The notes beneath the pieces are model-generated. The model ran no database searches. It was not told the origin of the DNA and worked only from the letters and a program-made list of their open reading frames with translations. Positions 1 through 8,467 of a stretch of DNA of 64,000 bases are shown one piece after another. Position 1 is the stretch's first letter. Each line of letters opens with the position of its first letter. The stretch comes from Persicirhabdus sediminis (lineage in GTDB: Bacteria; Verrucomicrobiota; Verrucomicrobiia; Verrucomicrobiales; Akkermansiaceae). Location: assembly GCF_016595495.1 (NCBI RefSeq), contig NZ_JAENIM010000045.1:124001-188000 (forward strand). Reading direction: 5' to 3'. A program made the translations under genes and the position numbers.

Positions 1-1
1 A

Positions 2-73
2 CGCTACGGGAAAAAATTCCTCAACGCGCTACCAGATGCGCCAGTCAAAATAGTCAACCAAGAGATGGAGTGA
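2..73 (+). CDS. C-terminal tail of an upstream gene, cut by the window edge
   Basis: An open frame enters from the left edge and ends at TGA 71-73. The last residues read RYGKKFLNALPDAP, then KIVNQEME. The tail has a coding look and lies directly against modA, whose ribosome site it contains. A turn of the type 'T-x-x-G-x-x-F/L' followed by a short helix is common at the end of the ModE/LysR-like winged-helix domain. A ModE-type molybdate regulator is therefore possible, but about 23 residues cannot prove it. Co-transcription with modA is likely because the two genes nearly touch. Confidence 0.5.
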   Translation, partial: RYGKKFLNALPDAPVKIVNQEME

Positions 74-78
74 GACGC

Positions 79-846
79 ATGCGCACCATCTATCTATCCT
101 TGCTAGCTCTATTAGCGATCACTGTCAGTGGCTGCAAAAAAAGCGAGCAAAGCACCGATGACAAGGAAATCACCATTGCCGTGGCTAGCAACTTCGCTTC
201 AGCCGCCAAGGTCCTTGTCGAGGCCTTCAAAGCAGACCACGACATTAACGTTACTGTTTCGCTAGGTTCTAGCGGCAAACATTTCTCTCAAATATCCAAT
301 GGTGCCCCATACGATATATTTCTATCAGCTGACAGTCAACGGCCACTAAAGCTGCAACAATCTGGACTCACAAAGTCAGCTCCAAAAACCTACGCCATTG
401 GCCAACTGTGCCTGTGGAGCCCTGACCCAAAGCTTGTCGACCCTCAAGGCTACATCCTCAAGTCCCCAAACAGTTTTAAGCATCTAGCCATCGCCAACCC
501 AAAGCTAGCGCCCTACGGCAAAGCCAGCTCAGAGACACTTAAACACCTCGAGCTCTATCAATCGTTACGCTCTAAAATCGTCACCGGAGAAAATATCAAT
601 CAGACCTATCAATTCATCACCAGTGGCAACGCGGAGCTAGGGTTCATCGCCTACTCACAAGTCCTCAATTCAGCTAACCATAAGACCTCCGGATCACACT
701 GGCTCGCCCCCCAGACACACCATCCCCCCATAGCGCAACAAGCTGTACTACTCTCAAACTCCCCTAGTGCAGAGATTTTCTATCAATTTCTATTTTCCCC
801 ACAAGCACAGGAAATCATTAAGATGTCTGGGTATCTTGTGCCATAG
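79..846 (+). CDS. modA: molybdate ABC transporter, substrate-binding lipoprotein ModA
   Basis: This is the periplasmic or membrane-anchored binding protein that captures molybdate/tungstate and delivers it to ModBC. The N-terminus MRTIYLSLLALLAITVSGC is a lipoprotein signal ending in a lipobox with Cys as the acylated residue. The mature protein starts with the ModA pattern 'ITIAVASNF' and 'FKADHDINVTVSLGSSGKH', followed by 'GAPYDIFLSAD' and, near the end, 'AELGFIAYSQV', all typical of the family. Length of about 255 residues is normal. ATG 79 is preferred over GTG 70 because GGAG at 67-70 lies 8 nt upstream. The permease and ATPase genes follow only after a 2.9-kb interruption, so the operon is split. 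Confidence 0.93.
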   Translation: MRTIYLSLLALLAITVSGCKKSEQSTDDKEITIAVASNFASAAKVLVEAFKADHDINVTVSLGSSGKHFSQISNGAPYDIFLSADSQRPLKLQQSGLTKSAPKTYAIGQLCLWSPDPKLVDPQGYILKSPNSFKHLAIANPKLAPYGKASSETLKHLELYQSLRSKIVTGENINQTYQFITSGNAELGFIAYSQVLNSANHKTSGSHWLAPQTHHPPIAQQAVLLSNSPSAEIFYQFLFSPQAQEIIKMSGYLVP

Positions 847-947
847 AGTCACAACCGCTCGCCCCCCCAACATAACAGCAACAATCTAACTCCCCTGATT
901 CTTGTTTGCATAGTTGAATAAAATAAGCACTCTGTTATCAGGCTTCC

Positions 948-2279
948 GTGAAAGGGCGAAATTTCAAACTCATTAGTTACGGAAGCATTGCTTTTGCCAT
1001 AGGTGCATACTCCTCAGCTCGCATGGCTGAACGATTCCAGCCTAATCATTCTGAACCTGCGGAATCTCATGTAGAAGCTAAGAGTGTTAAAATAAAGAAG
1101 CCAGAGCAAGCGATCGCTAATAAACAAGCTTTAGAGCAAATCTCATCTTTTCTTGAATCTAATGAAAATTATTCCTTAGGGTATCTTGAACGCAGTAAAC
1201 TACGATCTATCATTTCAGATTTCAATGAGCATGAATTAGGTTTCGTACTCAAAGAAATGCTGCCTGATATCAAATATACTCATAGGAGCCGCTTCGGTAC
1301 TGCTGAAGAATTATTATCTGCATTAGTCAAAATAAACCCAAGAAGCGCAGAAGAAGTCATCCTATCAGAGTATAGAACGCCGGTAGAAGTCCTAAATCGC
1401 CTAATGAGATCCTTCATGATCACTTGGTTAACCATTGATCATGAATCAGCAAGTGAAAGGTACTTAGACCCGAATGGTGTAATTTACGTATCTAGACTCG
1501 GTAACAATGATTTCTATATATTGAGCGCGCTAGATTATGCCTCCTTCACTCATGATCGAGAGGCCTTTCTTTCCTCTCTTGATAGCCTCGGAACGAATAA
1601 ATTCAAGACAGTCACTCCTCACGAAATATTAGGGGCAAGCCCTCGAATGGCCTTTATTTTACATCAACTTAATACGCAAGGCGAGGATTTGAATAGCATA
1701 TTAAAAATAATACCTAACCTAACGCTGAGACTTGATACTCTTCAGGACATGGTCGAAAATTATAGCGATGCTCATCTAGATACTTATCTTGAAACTATAG
1801 AATCTGCCGACTGGATTAAGAACGCTGATAAGTCTAGACTATTATCCGCATTATTCAAAAAAGCCTCAAAATGCGATCCTAACTTCTTCATTCAAAAAGC
1901 AGTTATCGAAGGTTTTTCAGAACACTACAAAATCGAAGACGAATGGTTTGTAGATGCATTTATTGCGTGGGAAATAGCTCCTGCTAACCCTAAAACTGAT
2001 GAAGTTTTAAAGCTACTTTCAAACCGATTGGAAATAGATAAGCTTATTTACCTAAAAATACAAAACTCGTCCTTAACTGATGGTTCTGAAGAGCAAAGCA
2101 TGAATCTAAATATGAAATGGGCCATGAAGATTCAAGAGGAGATATATAGAAAACATTACCTTAATGAGCTTTATATAAAGTATAGTCGCTGGCTAAAATA
2201 TAATACGAATAATGAGCTTAAGCCAGAGCAGTGGCTAAATTCCCAGCCAGCAGATATTCAAAATTGCATCACCAAATAA
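948..2279 (+). CDS. hypothetical protein with N-terminal signal anchor
   Basis: This 443-residue protein of unknown function starts at GTG 948. The first 30 residues hold a basic start and one hydrophobic stretch (LISYGSIAFAIGAYSSA), consistent with a signal peptide or anchor. The rest is predicted helical and soluble, rich in Leu, Glu, Asn and Ser, without any catalytic motif I recognise. Base composition is clearly more AT-rich than modB and modC. It is followed after 18 bp by a second gene of similar size and composition, so the two probably form one unit inserted between modA and modB. No domain assignment is offered. Confidence 0.75.
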   Translation: MKGRNFKLISYGSIAFAIGAYSSARMAERFQPNHSEPAESHVEAKSVKIKKPEQAIANKQALEQISSFLESNENYSLGYLERSKLRSIISDFNEHELGFVLKEMLPDIKYTHRSRFGTAEELLSALVKINPRSAEEVILSEYRTPVEVLNRLMRSFMITWLTIDHESASERYLDPNGVIYVSRLGNNDFYILSALDYASFTHDREAFLSSLDSLGTNKFKTVTPHEILGASPRMAFILHQLNTQGEDLNSILKIIPNLTLRLDTLQDMVENYSDAHLDTYLETIESADWIKNADKSRLLSALFKKASKCDPNFFIQKAVIEGFSEHYKIEDEWFVDAFIAWEIAPANPKTDEVLKLLSNRLEIDKLIYLKIQNSSLTDGSEEQSMNLNMKWAMKIQEEIYRKHYLNELYIKYSRWLKYNTNNELKPEQWLNSQPADIQNCITK

Positions 2280-2297
2280 GAGGACCCAAAAACAATC

Positions 2298-3722
2298 ATG
2301 AAAAAATGCATAGCAACCCTCTTGTTATTAGGATGTATCTTTGGTGTCTTAATAACAGTAGCCTCAAAATCAAACTCCGACGGTAATCAAAACCTAAATC
2401 AGAACGAAGTTAGCAGTGCCAGCTCAGGGAACTTCGATAAGGTAAAGTTCATAGACGATACCCAATCCCTAATCGCTCAGTCCAACTATCTTGCCCTCGG
2501 ATTATTTTATCAAGACCTTGATACCCAACATAATATTTGGCTGAGAGTAAAAAGTCTAGATATCAGTGAAGTCGAAGAATTATTGCCTTATGTAGAAGCT
2601 ATCGAGAAAGAGCAGCCATCTACTACATCAACATATTTAGCCGACATGCTTATAGAGTGGTACACGGCATTGAGTAAGGAAAAATCCTATGCATATGCCA
2701 CAGCTACAGGAAACACACAGATGTCAGCCAGAGTACTCGCGCAGTGGGAGCAGCATGACTCAGAGGACCTAAAAGCCTTCTATACAAAACTTGTCAATGA
2801 GCCCAATACTTCGGGCTCTCAGCCAGCCTTATCTTCTGGCAGACTTCACGAAAGATTATTCCCTACACTACTATCAAACAATATTCCCTTAGGCATCGAG
2901 GCCGCAGTAAATGAATGGAATTACAATCTCAATGACATCTTATCTGAGGCCATCTTTGCTAATAGAGATAATGATGAATTCATAACATCTATTCTGGATT
3001 ATTTGAAAACCTATCAGAACAATGACATAAGAAGGATTGTTTATGAAAATATTCCCCACGAAAAATTTGATAGCCAAAGTGCGACAGCATACTTGTCTAC
3101 TGTCGAAGGTTTATCGGAAAGAGCTCGGATTGCACTGCTGTTAGCAAGTGGCCATATTACTGAGTTCGAAACAAGCTCAGCACTAGATCAGCTATGCAAT
3201 CTAATCAATGACGTAGATCTATTATCAACTGTGGCAATTTGGCATATGAATCATCTGGCTAGAGTAAATCCAGAGCAATTAAAAGCTTGGCTATCTCAAG
3301 ATGAAAGAGCGGAAATAAAAGATACATTCATTGCTGCACTATTACGTAATTCACACGCGCCGTGGTACAGTGGCAAAGGAGCTCTCTATTGGATAGATCT
3401 CATGAACGACAGAGAGCTACATTCCAGATCCATCACTACAGCATGTAACCGTGGTTTTCGACTAGGTGAAAAGGGCCTCAAAGAATGGATAATTAATTAT
3501 TCCACCGATGAGATTCGATACAATTTTGCTTTAGATCATATTTGGGAGAACCCTAAAGCAGCTCTTGATGTAGCGCTGAGTATAAAGGATGAGCCTAAAA
3601 AAACGAAAGTAGCTAGATATATCTATCAACAATTCTCCCGCGATAAGGCCAATGATTCAGAAGAATGGTTTATCGAGCAAAATGACGCAGTCAAAGCCTT
3701 ATTACACGGGCCCTTAAACTAA
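2298..3722 (+). CDS. hypothetical exported protein
   Basis: This 474-residue protein is of unknown function. The start ATG 2298 gives MKKCIATLLLLGCIFGVLITVASKS, a good signal peptide or N-terminal anchor; the Cys in LLGC could make it a lipoprotein, but the flanking residues are not a classic lipobox. The body is all-helical in appearance with recurring 'A-W-x-x-H/N' type segments, similar in style to helical-repeat proteins. AGAGGA at 2279-2284 is a distant ribosome site. Codon and base use match the upstream gene at 948-2279 and differ from modBC. The pair appears to be an accessory insertion into the mod operon. Confidence 0.78.
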   Translation: MKKCIATLLLLGCIFGVLITVASKSNSDGNQNLNQNEVSSASSGNFDKVKFIDDTQSLIAQSNYLALGLFYQDLDTQHNIWLRVKSLDISEVEELLPYVEAIEKEQPSTTSTYLADMLIEWYTALSKEKSYAYATATGNTQMSARVLAQWEQHDSEDLKAFYTKLVNEPNTSGSQPALSSGRLHERLFPTLLSNNIPLGIEAAVNEWNYNLNDILSEAIFANRDNDEFITSILDYLKTYQNNDIRRIVYENIPHEKFDSQSATAYLSTVEGLSERARIALLLASGHITEFETSSALDQLCNLINDVDLLSTVAIWHMNHLARVNPEQLKAWLSQDERAEIKDTFIAALLRNSHAPWYSGKGALYWIDLMNDRELHSRSITTACNRGFRLGEKGLKEWIINYSTDEIRYNFALDHIWENPKAALDVALSIKDEPKKTKVARYIYQQFSRDKANDSEEWFIEQNDAVKALLHGPLN

Positions 3723-3730
3723 AAGAGTTC

Positions 3731-3761
3731 GAGTTCTCCTCTCTTGCTTCTGCGAGAACTC
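3731..3761 (+). terminator. hairpin between the inserted pair and modB
   Basis: Perfect 8-bp arms GAGTTCTC (3731-3738) and GAGAACTC (3754-3761) enclose a 15-nt loop. There is no T run, so it may be an attenuator or mRNA end-stabiliser rather than a classic terminator. Confidence 0.4.
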
Positions 3762-3798
3762 TCAGCTAAACTAGAGGCAACAAGAACCGCAAACGACC

Positions 3799-4485
3799 TT
3801 GTTCACCTTTCCCGAAAATTCAGTCACCGCACTGACTCTGACCTTTGAACTCGCCCTGATCACCACGGTGATCTTGCTAGTGATAGGCACGCCGCTGGCG
3901 TGGTGGCTGGCAAATACGCGCTCGCGTTTTCGTGGATTGATAGAAGCCTGTGTAGCGCTGCCGCTGGTGCTGCCGCCCACGGTGTTAGGATTTTACTTAC
4001 TGGTAGCGCTCGGCCCGCGTGGCCCCATTGGCCAGCTCACCGACCAGCTAGCTTTGCCCTCACTAGCATTTTCATTTTCAGGTTTGGTGATTGGCTCGGT
4101 GATCTACTCGTTGCCATTTGTCGTGCAGCCGCTGCAGAATACCTTCCGCAGCCTAGACCGCTCGCTGAGCGATGCGGCAGCAACAATGCGCGCCACTCCG
4201 CTCGACCGCTTTTTCTCTTTGGTGGTGCCGCTTTCATGGTCTGGCTTCATCACCGCCAGCGTCTTAGGGTTTGCCCATACCTTGGGTGAGTTTGGGGTGG
4301 TTTTGATGATTGGTGGCAATATCCCCGGCAAAACTCAGGTCGTTTCCATCGCCATTTACGAGCAGGTTGAGTCGATGAATTATCCCGCCGCCCACGCGCT
4401 TTCCGCCATTTTGTTAGTCATCTCATTTGTTATCCTCAGCGCTTTATTCACGCTCAACAAATCACGGAGAGGAGGGCTGTATTGA
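3799..4485 (+). CDS. modB: molybdate ABC transporter permease ModB
   Basis: ModB is the inner-membrane channel of the molybdate importer and works as a dimer with two ModC. The 228-residue product has five or six membrane segments. It carries the binding-protein-dependent permease loop 'TPLDRFFSLVVPLSWSGFITASVLGFAHTLGEFGVVLMIGG' region; the EAA-type 'DAAATMRATPLDRFFSLVVP' and the closing 'GEFG' are characteristic of ModB/CysT. The N-terminus 'PENSVTALTLTFELAL' matches the normal family start, so the TTG codon at 3799 is accepted although no strong ribosome site precedes it. It overlaps modC by 4 bp. modA lies 2.9 kb upstream, separated by two unrelated genes. Confidence 0.93.
   Translation: MFTFPENSVTALTLTFELALITTVILLVIGTPLAWWLANTRSRFRGLIEACVALPLVLPPTVLGFYLLVALGPRGPIGQLTDQLALPSLAFSFSGLVIGSVIYSLPFVVQPLQNTFRSLDRSLSDAAATMRATPLDRFFSLVVPLSWSGFITASVLGFAHTLGEFGVVLMIGGNIPGKTQVVSIAIYEQVESMNYPAAHALSAILLVISFVILSALFTLNKSRRGGLY
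4466..4476 (+). promoter_or_regulatory. strong ribosome-binding site of modC
   Basis: The purine-rich GGAGAGGAGGG lies 5 nt before TTG 4482 inside the end of modB. It supports the unusual TTG start that overlaps the modB stop (TTGA). Confidence 0.7.
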
Positions 4486-5549
4486 GCTTAGAAATTGACC
4501 TTTTCTGCGAGCGTGATGGATTTTTGCTAGAAGCAAAACATCACTTTCCTGCCAGCGGCATCAGCGGTGTATTTGGGCCATCTGGCTGTGGTAAAACCAC
4601 GCTGCTGCGGGCAATTGCTGGCCTCATCCCGAGCCGCGGTGACCTGCATTTCAAGGCGACCAGCTGGCAGCGCGATGGCCGCCAGTTAGTGCCCGTCCAC
4701 CAGCGCAACCTCGCGTACTTGGCGCAGCAGCCAGCGCTTTTCCCTCACCTCGATGTGGCGGGAAATTTGGCTTACGCCTACAAACGCGTGCCCAAGCTGC
4801 AGCGGCAAATCACCCCGCAGCTGGCGAGCGACATCATGGGCATTGGCGACTACCAACACCGCGGTCCAGCCAGCCTATCAGGAGGAGAAAAACAACGTGT
4901 GGCAATTGCTAGAGCACTGTGCTCAAACCCGCAGCTTTTGCTGATGGATGAGCCTCTATCAGCACTTGATAGTGAGGCCAAATCCCAGCTGCTACCGTAC
5001 CTGAAATCTATCCACCACGAGCTCGATTGCCCGATTATCTACGTCTCTCACAGCCAGACTGAAATGGCTCAGCTGGCCGACCAGCTAGTGATCATGCACG
5101 AAGGTGGCATCGTGCGCCACGGCCCAGCTGACCAGCTGCTCAGCCAGCTAGATTCTCCGCTGGCGCTGACTAACAACGCGGTTTCTATCGTTCACGCGCG
5201 AGTCCTCGAGCACGATGCCGAATTCCACCTGAGCGAGCTGGATAGCGACATCGGCAAGCTAGTGGTCCCGCTTGTCGATCTACCAGCTGGAAGCCAGCTG
5301 CGATTGTGTCTGGCGGCCAAAGACATCAGCCTGTGTTTGGAAAAACCGACATCGTCAAGCATTCAAAACATCCTGCCGGCCACCGTCTCGGCTATTTCTG
5401 AGGCGCAGCAAGGAGCCGTCACCGTGCAGCTGGAATGCCACGGTCATCACCTGCTCGCCAAGCTCACCGCCAAGTCGGCCAGCGAGTTAGACCTACAAGC
5501 GGGCAAATCTGTCTTCGCGCAGATCAAGAGCGTTAGTGTGTCTAGTTAA
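4482..5549 (+). CDS. modC: molybdate ABC transporter ATP-binding protein ModC
   Basis: ModC is the cytoplasmic ATPase that powers the ModAB importer. Walker A is GPSGCGKTT at residues 32-40. The signature LSGGEKQRVAIARAL and Walker B LLLMDEP follow at about 130-160, with the H-loop in 'IYVSHSQTE'. The last 65 residues form a TOBE/Mop domain ('NILPATVSAIS...VQLECHGHHLLAKLTA') that binds molybdate in this family and tells ModC from other importers. The length of 355 residues is typical. Start TTG 4482 overlaps the modB stop and is served by a strong ribosome site. A bidirectional terminator follows. Confidence 0.95.
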   Translation: MSLEIDLFCERDGFLLEAKHHFPASGISGVFGPSGCGKTTLLRAIAGLIPSRGDLHFKATSWQRDGRQLVPVHQRNLAYLAQQPALFPHLDVAGNLAYAYKRVPKLQRQITPQLASDIMGIGDYQHRGPASLSGGEKQRVAIARALCSNPQLLLMDEPLSALDSEAKSQLLPYLKSIHHELDCPIIYVSHSQTEMAQLADQLVIMHEGGIVRHGPADQLLSQLDSPLALTNNAVSIVHARVLEHDAEFHLSELDSDIGKLVVPLVDLPAGSQLRLCLAAKDISLCLEKPTSSSIQNILPATVSAISEAQQGAVTVQLECHGHHLLAKLTAKSASELDLQAGKSVFAQIKSVSVSS

Positions 5550-5596
5550 AGGAATCCAGCCAGCTGGCATTTCCTGACCAGCTGGATGGCTAGAGA

Positions 5597-5636
5597 CAAA
5601 AAACCCGCATGAGCTAGCTCACGCGGGTTTGATAGA
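5597..5636. terminator. bidirectional terminator between modC and argG
   Basis: The arms AAACCCGC (5601-5608) and GCGGGTTT (5623-5630) enclose a self-complementary GAGCTAGCTC. There are A residues before and T residues after, so it can stop transcription from both convergent genes. Confidence 0.85.
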
Positions 5637-5663
5637 TTTTCTAGCTGGATTTTCTGACTGAAA

Positions 5664-6962
5664 TTACAGCTGCTCTTTTTGGCGAGCGTTAGCCTTGAGG
5701 CGCAGTGCGTTCAGGGCGATGAAGCCAGTGGCGTCATTCTGGTTGTACGCTTCTTCTTTGCCTTCGCCAGCACCTTCCATGGAAGCTACGTCTTCATCGT
5801 AGAGAGAAAGTGGTGAACGACGACCGGCTTGGATGCAGTTGCCTTTGTAGAGTTTGAGGCGAACTTCACCAGTCACGGTACGCTGAGTGGATGTGATGAG
5901 GTCTTGCAGCGCTTCACGCTCAGGAGCAAACCAGAATCCGTTGTAGATGAGCTGGGCGTATTTAGGAATGAGGCTGTCGCGCAGTGCTTGAGCTTCGCGG
6001 TCGACAGTGAGTGTCTCGAGGTCTTGGTGAGCAGCGAGCAGGATGGTACCACCTGGAGTTTCATAAACGCCACGTGACTTCATGCCGACAAAGCGGTTTT
6101 CTACCAGATCAACACGACCGATGCCGTGTTTGCCACCGAGGGCATTGAGCACACGCATCACGCCGTATGGGCTGAGCAGTGTGTAACCGTCTTTTTCACC
6201 TTCTACTTTGAAGTCAGCCAGCTCAGTGATGAGGGCATCGAGACCGTCGTATTTGAGGCCAACTACATTGCCTTTTTCAAACAGGAACTGAACGTACTCA
6301 GGTGTGTCTGGTGCGTCTTCTGGAGAAACAGAAAGCACGTACATGTCTTTGTCTTCATCAGTAGTGGCATCGTGCCAAGTGTCTTCCATAGCGCCAGCTT
6401 CGAAAGAAATGTGAAGCAGGTTGCGGTCCATAGAGTATGGCTTTTTCATGGATGCTTTCACTGGGATGTCGTTAGCCTCAGCGTAGGCGATCATTTCGGC
6501 ACGGCCTGGGAACTGAGCGCGGAACTCGTCATCACGCCATGGGGCGATCATTTCGATGTGCGGCGCGAGGGCAGCTACGGAGAGCTCAAAACGAACTTGG
6601 TCGTTACCTTTACCAGTAGCACCGTGGGCGATGGCGTCTGCACCTTCAGCGATGGCGACGTCTACCATGCCTTTAGAAATACATGGGCGAGCGATGGATG
6701 TACCGAGCAGGTAGCGGCCTTCGTAGAGGGCATTACCTTGGAACATTGGGTAAATGAAATCGCTAGCGAATTCTTCTTTAAGGTCGCCGATGTAGCACTT
6801 AGAGGCGCCGGTAGCGAGAGCTTTGGCTTCTAGGCCATCCAGCTCTTCAGCTTGGCCCACATCTGCGCAGTAGGCGATGATTTCTGCGTTGTACTTGTCC
6901 TTGAGCCACTTCAGCAGAACTGATGTGTCCAAGCCACCTGAGTATGCGACGACGATTTTCAT
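5664..6962 (-). CDS. argG: argininosuccinate synthase
   Basis: The enzyme joins citrulline and aspartate with ATP to give argininosuccinate, the penultimate step of arginine synthesis, in the cytoplasm. The N-terminus [17 protein letters not shown] holds the PP-loop ATP site (AYSGGLDTS). Further family motifs are '[15 protein letters not shown]', 'PWRDDEF' and '[14 protein letters not shown]', all strongly conserved. Length of about 432 residues is normal. The ATG at 6962 is preferred; an upstream in-frame GTG at 6986 would add eight residues not found in the family. It is convergent with modC across a shared terminator and stands alone, with no other arg gene nearby. Confidence 0.96.
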   Translation of the reverse strand: MKIVVAYSGGLDTSVLLKWLKDKYNAEIIAYCADVGQAEELDGLEAKALATGASKCYIGDLKEEFASDFIYPMFQGNALYEGRYLLGTSIARPCISKGMVDVAIAEGADAIAHGATGKGNDQVRFELSVAALAPHIEMIAPWRDDEFRAQFPGRAEMIAYAEANDIPVKASMKKPYSMDRNLLHISFEAGAMEDTWHDATTDEDKDMYVLSVSPEDAPDTPEYVQFLFEKGNVVGLKYDGLDALITELADFKVEGEKDGYTLLSPYGVMRVLNALGGKHGIGRVDLVENRFVGMKSRGVYETPGGTILLAAHQDLETLTVDREAQALRDSLIPKYAQLIYNGFWFAPEREALQDLITSTQRTVTGEVRLKLYKGNCIQAGRRSPLSLYDEDVASMEGAGEGKEEAYNQNDATGFIALNALRLKANARQKEQL

Positions 6963-7389
6963 GATTTGTAAAAAAGAGGATTTCACCCACTACAGTGTAG
7001 GCGAACTGGCGCAAGTAAACACGCTTGCCGCTGGGAATCAAGCATTACCCATGCCAGCTGACGCGGATGTGCCTAGCAGTGGAAATTTGCCCCCGCTGGA
7101 GCCATTGATGCCCATGCTCAGCCAGCTGGATATTGTGCGCATTCCGGCTGTTATTTGCGAGCTAGCTGAGTGGCTGGCAAGCAAGTGAATCAGGCTCAGC
7201 TGGCTAGGGCAAAAACAGCATTTAAAAACCCTGCTGAAATGAGTTAATCGATAAAAACGCGCGTTCCAATAATTGGCAGATAGACACGCAAAGCTCTTGA
7301 TAAATGGATGTAGTTGTCGATGATACGCCCGATTACAACTCCTGTCTCACCCTCTCACCCCCTGCTTCTAAGCTGTTTACTACATTCTC
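6963..7389. other. intergenic region between argG and the kinase gene, with a doubtful small ORF
   Basis: This 427-bp gap holds the promoters of the divergent argG and kinase genes. A plus-strand frame from ATG 6961 to 7188 could encode 75 residues ending DIVRIPAVICELAEWLASK. It is acidic and protein-like in its last half, but it starts on top of the argG start codon and has no family I recognise. No clear promoter hexamers or operator could be chosen. Confidence 0.4.
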
Positions 7390-8418
7390 ATGATGACGGA
7401 TCAATCGAATTCAACCACGCTCGCTGAACCAGCAGTATTCACCACCACTGCGGAGACACGTTTTCCCTGTCTATGCTGCGGCGGCGAGCTCAGCTCAGGC
7501 GACTTTCCAGCGCTACAGCAAATCGTCTGCCCGCTGTGTGAATCACCACTGATTATTCCGGGGAACTTTGCTCACTTTCGCGTCTACGCGCTGGTGCGTC
7601 TTGGCCGCATGGGCCGTGTGTACTGGGCCACTAACCAGAAAGATAATCGTGAGATTTGTTTGAAAGTCATCAACCAAGACCAGCTGGAACCGTATTCGGT
7701 TGAGCACATTTTGCACGAACACGAACAAGCAGTGCAGCTGAGCCACCCGAACATCACGCGTTATTATTCCACCGGCATCGTCGACGGTCATCCGTACGTC
7801 GAGCTGGAAAGGCAGTCGCAGGACAGCATGCAGGACTTGATTGACGAAGACCCAACGCTGAGCGAAATCTGGGTGAGCAAAACCGCGCTGGCCATCTGTC
7901 AGGCGCTGTCATCCGCGCGCAGCAAAGACCTCGTGCACGGTGATATTCGTCCCGCCAACATTCGCCACGACAAAAATGGCGGCACTCGCTTAAACAACTT
8001 TGGCCTCGGCATGCTGGCTGATGCATCGCGACCTGCCCTGTGGGGAAACCCTCAATTTTTCTCACCTGAGAAGTTGATGAAAAATGAGACCAGTCCGCTG
8101 AGCGATCAATACAGCTTGGGCGTCACGCTGTGGTATGCGATGACTAAAAAACTTCCCTATGGCGACATCGCGCCAGAGGATGCGATCGCCAGGATTCAAT
8201 CGGGCACACCTATCCCAGACATCCGCTCCACCAACCCCCGCATCCACCCAGAGCTGGCAGACGTGATCACCAAGATGACTCAATTTGACCCAGCCAAGCG
8301 CTTCAGCCGCTACATGCAGATTATCCCACGCCTGCAGATTTCCATTCACATGCAGGAAAATATCAAAAAGGGATACACCAGCAAACCGCGACCGGTGCAA
8401 ATCAACCCAAGCGCGTAA
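7390..8418 (+). CDS. Ser/Thr protein kinase-fold protein with zinc ribbon and altered DFG motif
   Basis: This is a eukaryotic-type protein kinase fold of 342 residues in the cytoplasm; no membrane segment is seen. Residues 27-50 form a zinc ribbon (CLCC and CPLC). The kinase domain starts near residue 63: the glycine loop LGRMGRVY is weak, Lys92 in ICLKVI is the usual ATP-contacting lysine, and the catalytic loop is VHGDIRPANI (183-191) with Asp185 and Asn190 kept. The metal-binding DFG is replaced by NFG at 203-205, and HRD reads HGD. The APE segment (FSPEKL) and 'DQYSLGVTLWYAMTKKLPYGD' are present. Loss of the DFG Asp suggests a pseudokinase or a weak kinase. It is monocistronic. Confidence 0.88.
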   Translation: MMTDQSNSTTLAEPAVFTTTAETRFPCLCCGGELSSGDFPALQQIVCPLCESPLIIPGNFAHFRVYALVRLGRMGRVYWATNQKDNREICLKVINQDQLEPYSVEHILHEHEQAVQLSHPNITRYYSTGIVDGHPYVELERQSQDSMQDLIDEDPTLSEIWVSKTALAICQALSSARSKDLVHGDIRPANIRHDKNGGTRLNNFGLGMLADASRPALWGNPQFFSPEKLMKNETSPLSDQYSLGVTLWYAMTKKLPYGDIAPEDAIARIQSGTPIPDIRSTNPRIHPELADVITKMTQFDPAKRFSRYMQIIPRLQISIHMQENIKKGYTSKPRPVQINPSA

Positions 8419-8420
8419 AT

Positions 8421-8444
8421 CCAGCTGGCTCGTGCGCCAGCTGG
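8421..8444. terminator. hairpin between convergent kinase and esterase genes
   Basis: Perfect 9-bp arms CCAGCTGGC (8421-8429) and GCCAGCTGG (8436-8444) have a 6-nt loop. No T run follows on either strand, so a terminator role is inferred from the position between two convergent genes. Confidence 0.45.
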
Positions 8445-8467
8445 AAATCATTCCTTCACCATCTAGG

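Noticed and set aside
6126-6833. 235-codon plus-strand frame inside argG
   Set aside because: It is the antisense shadow of a highly conserved gene; the protein is full of Cys, Phe, Val and His in unnatural runs.
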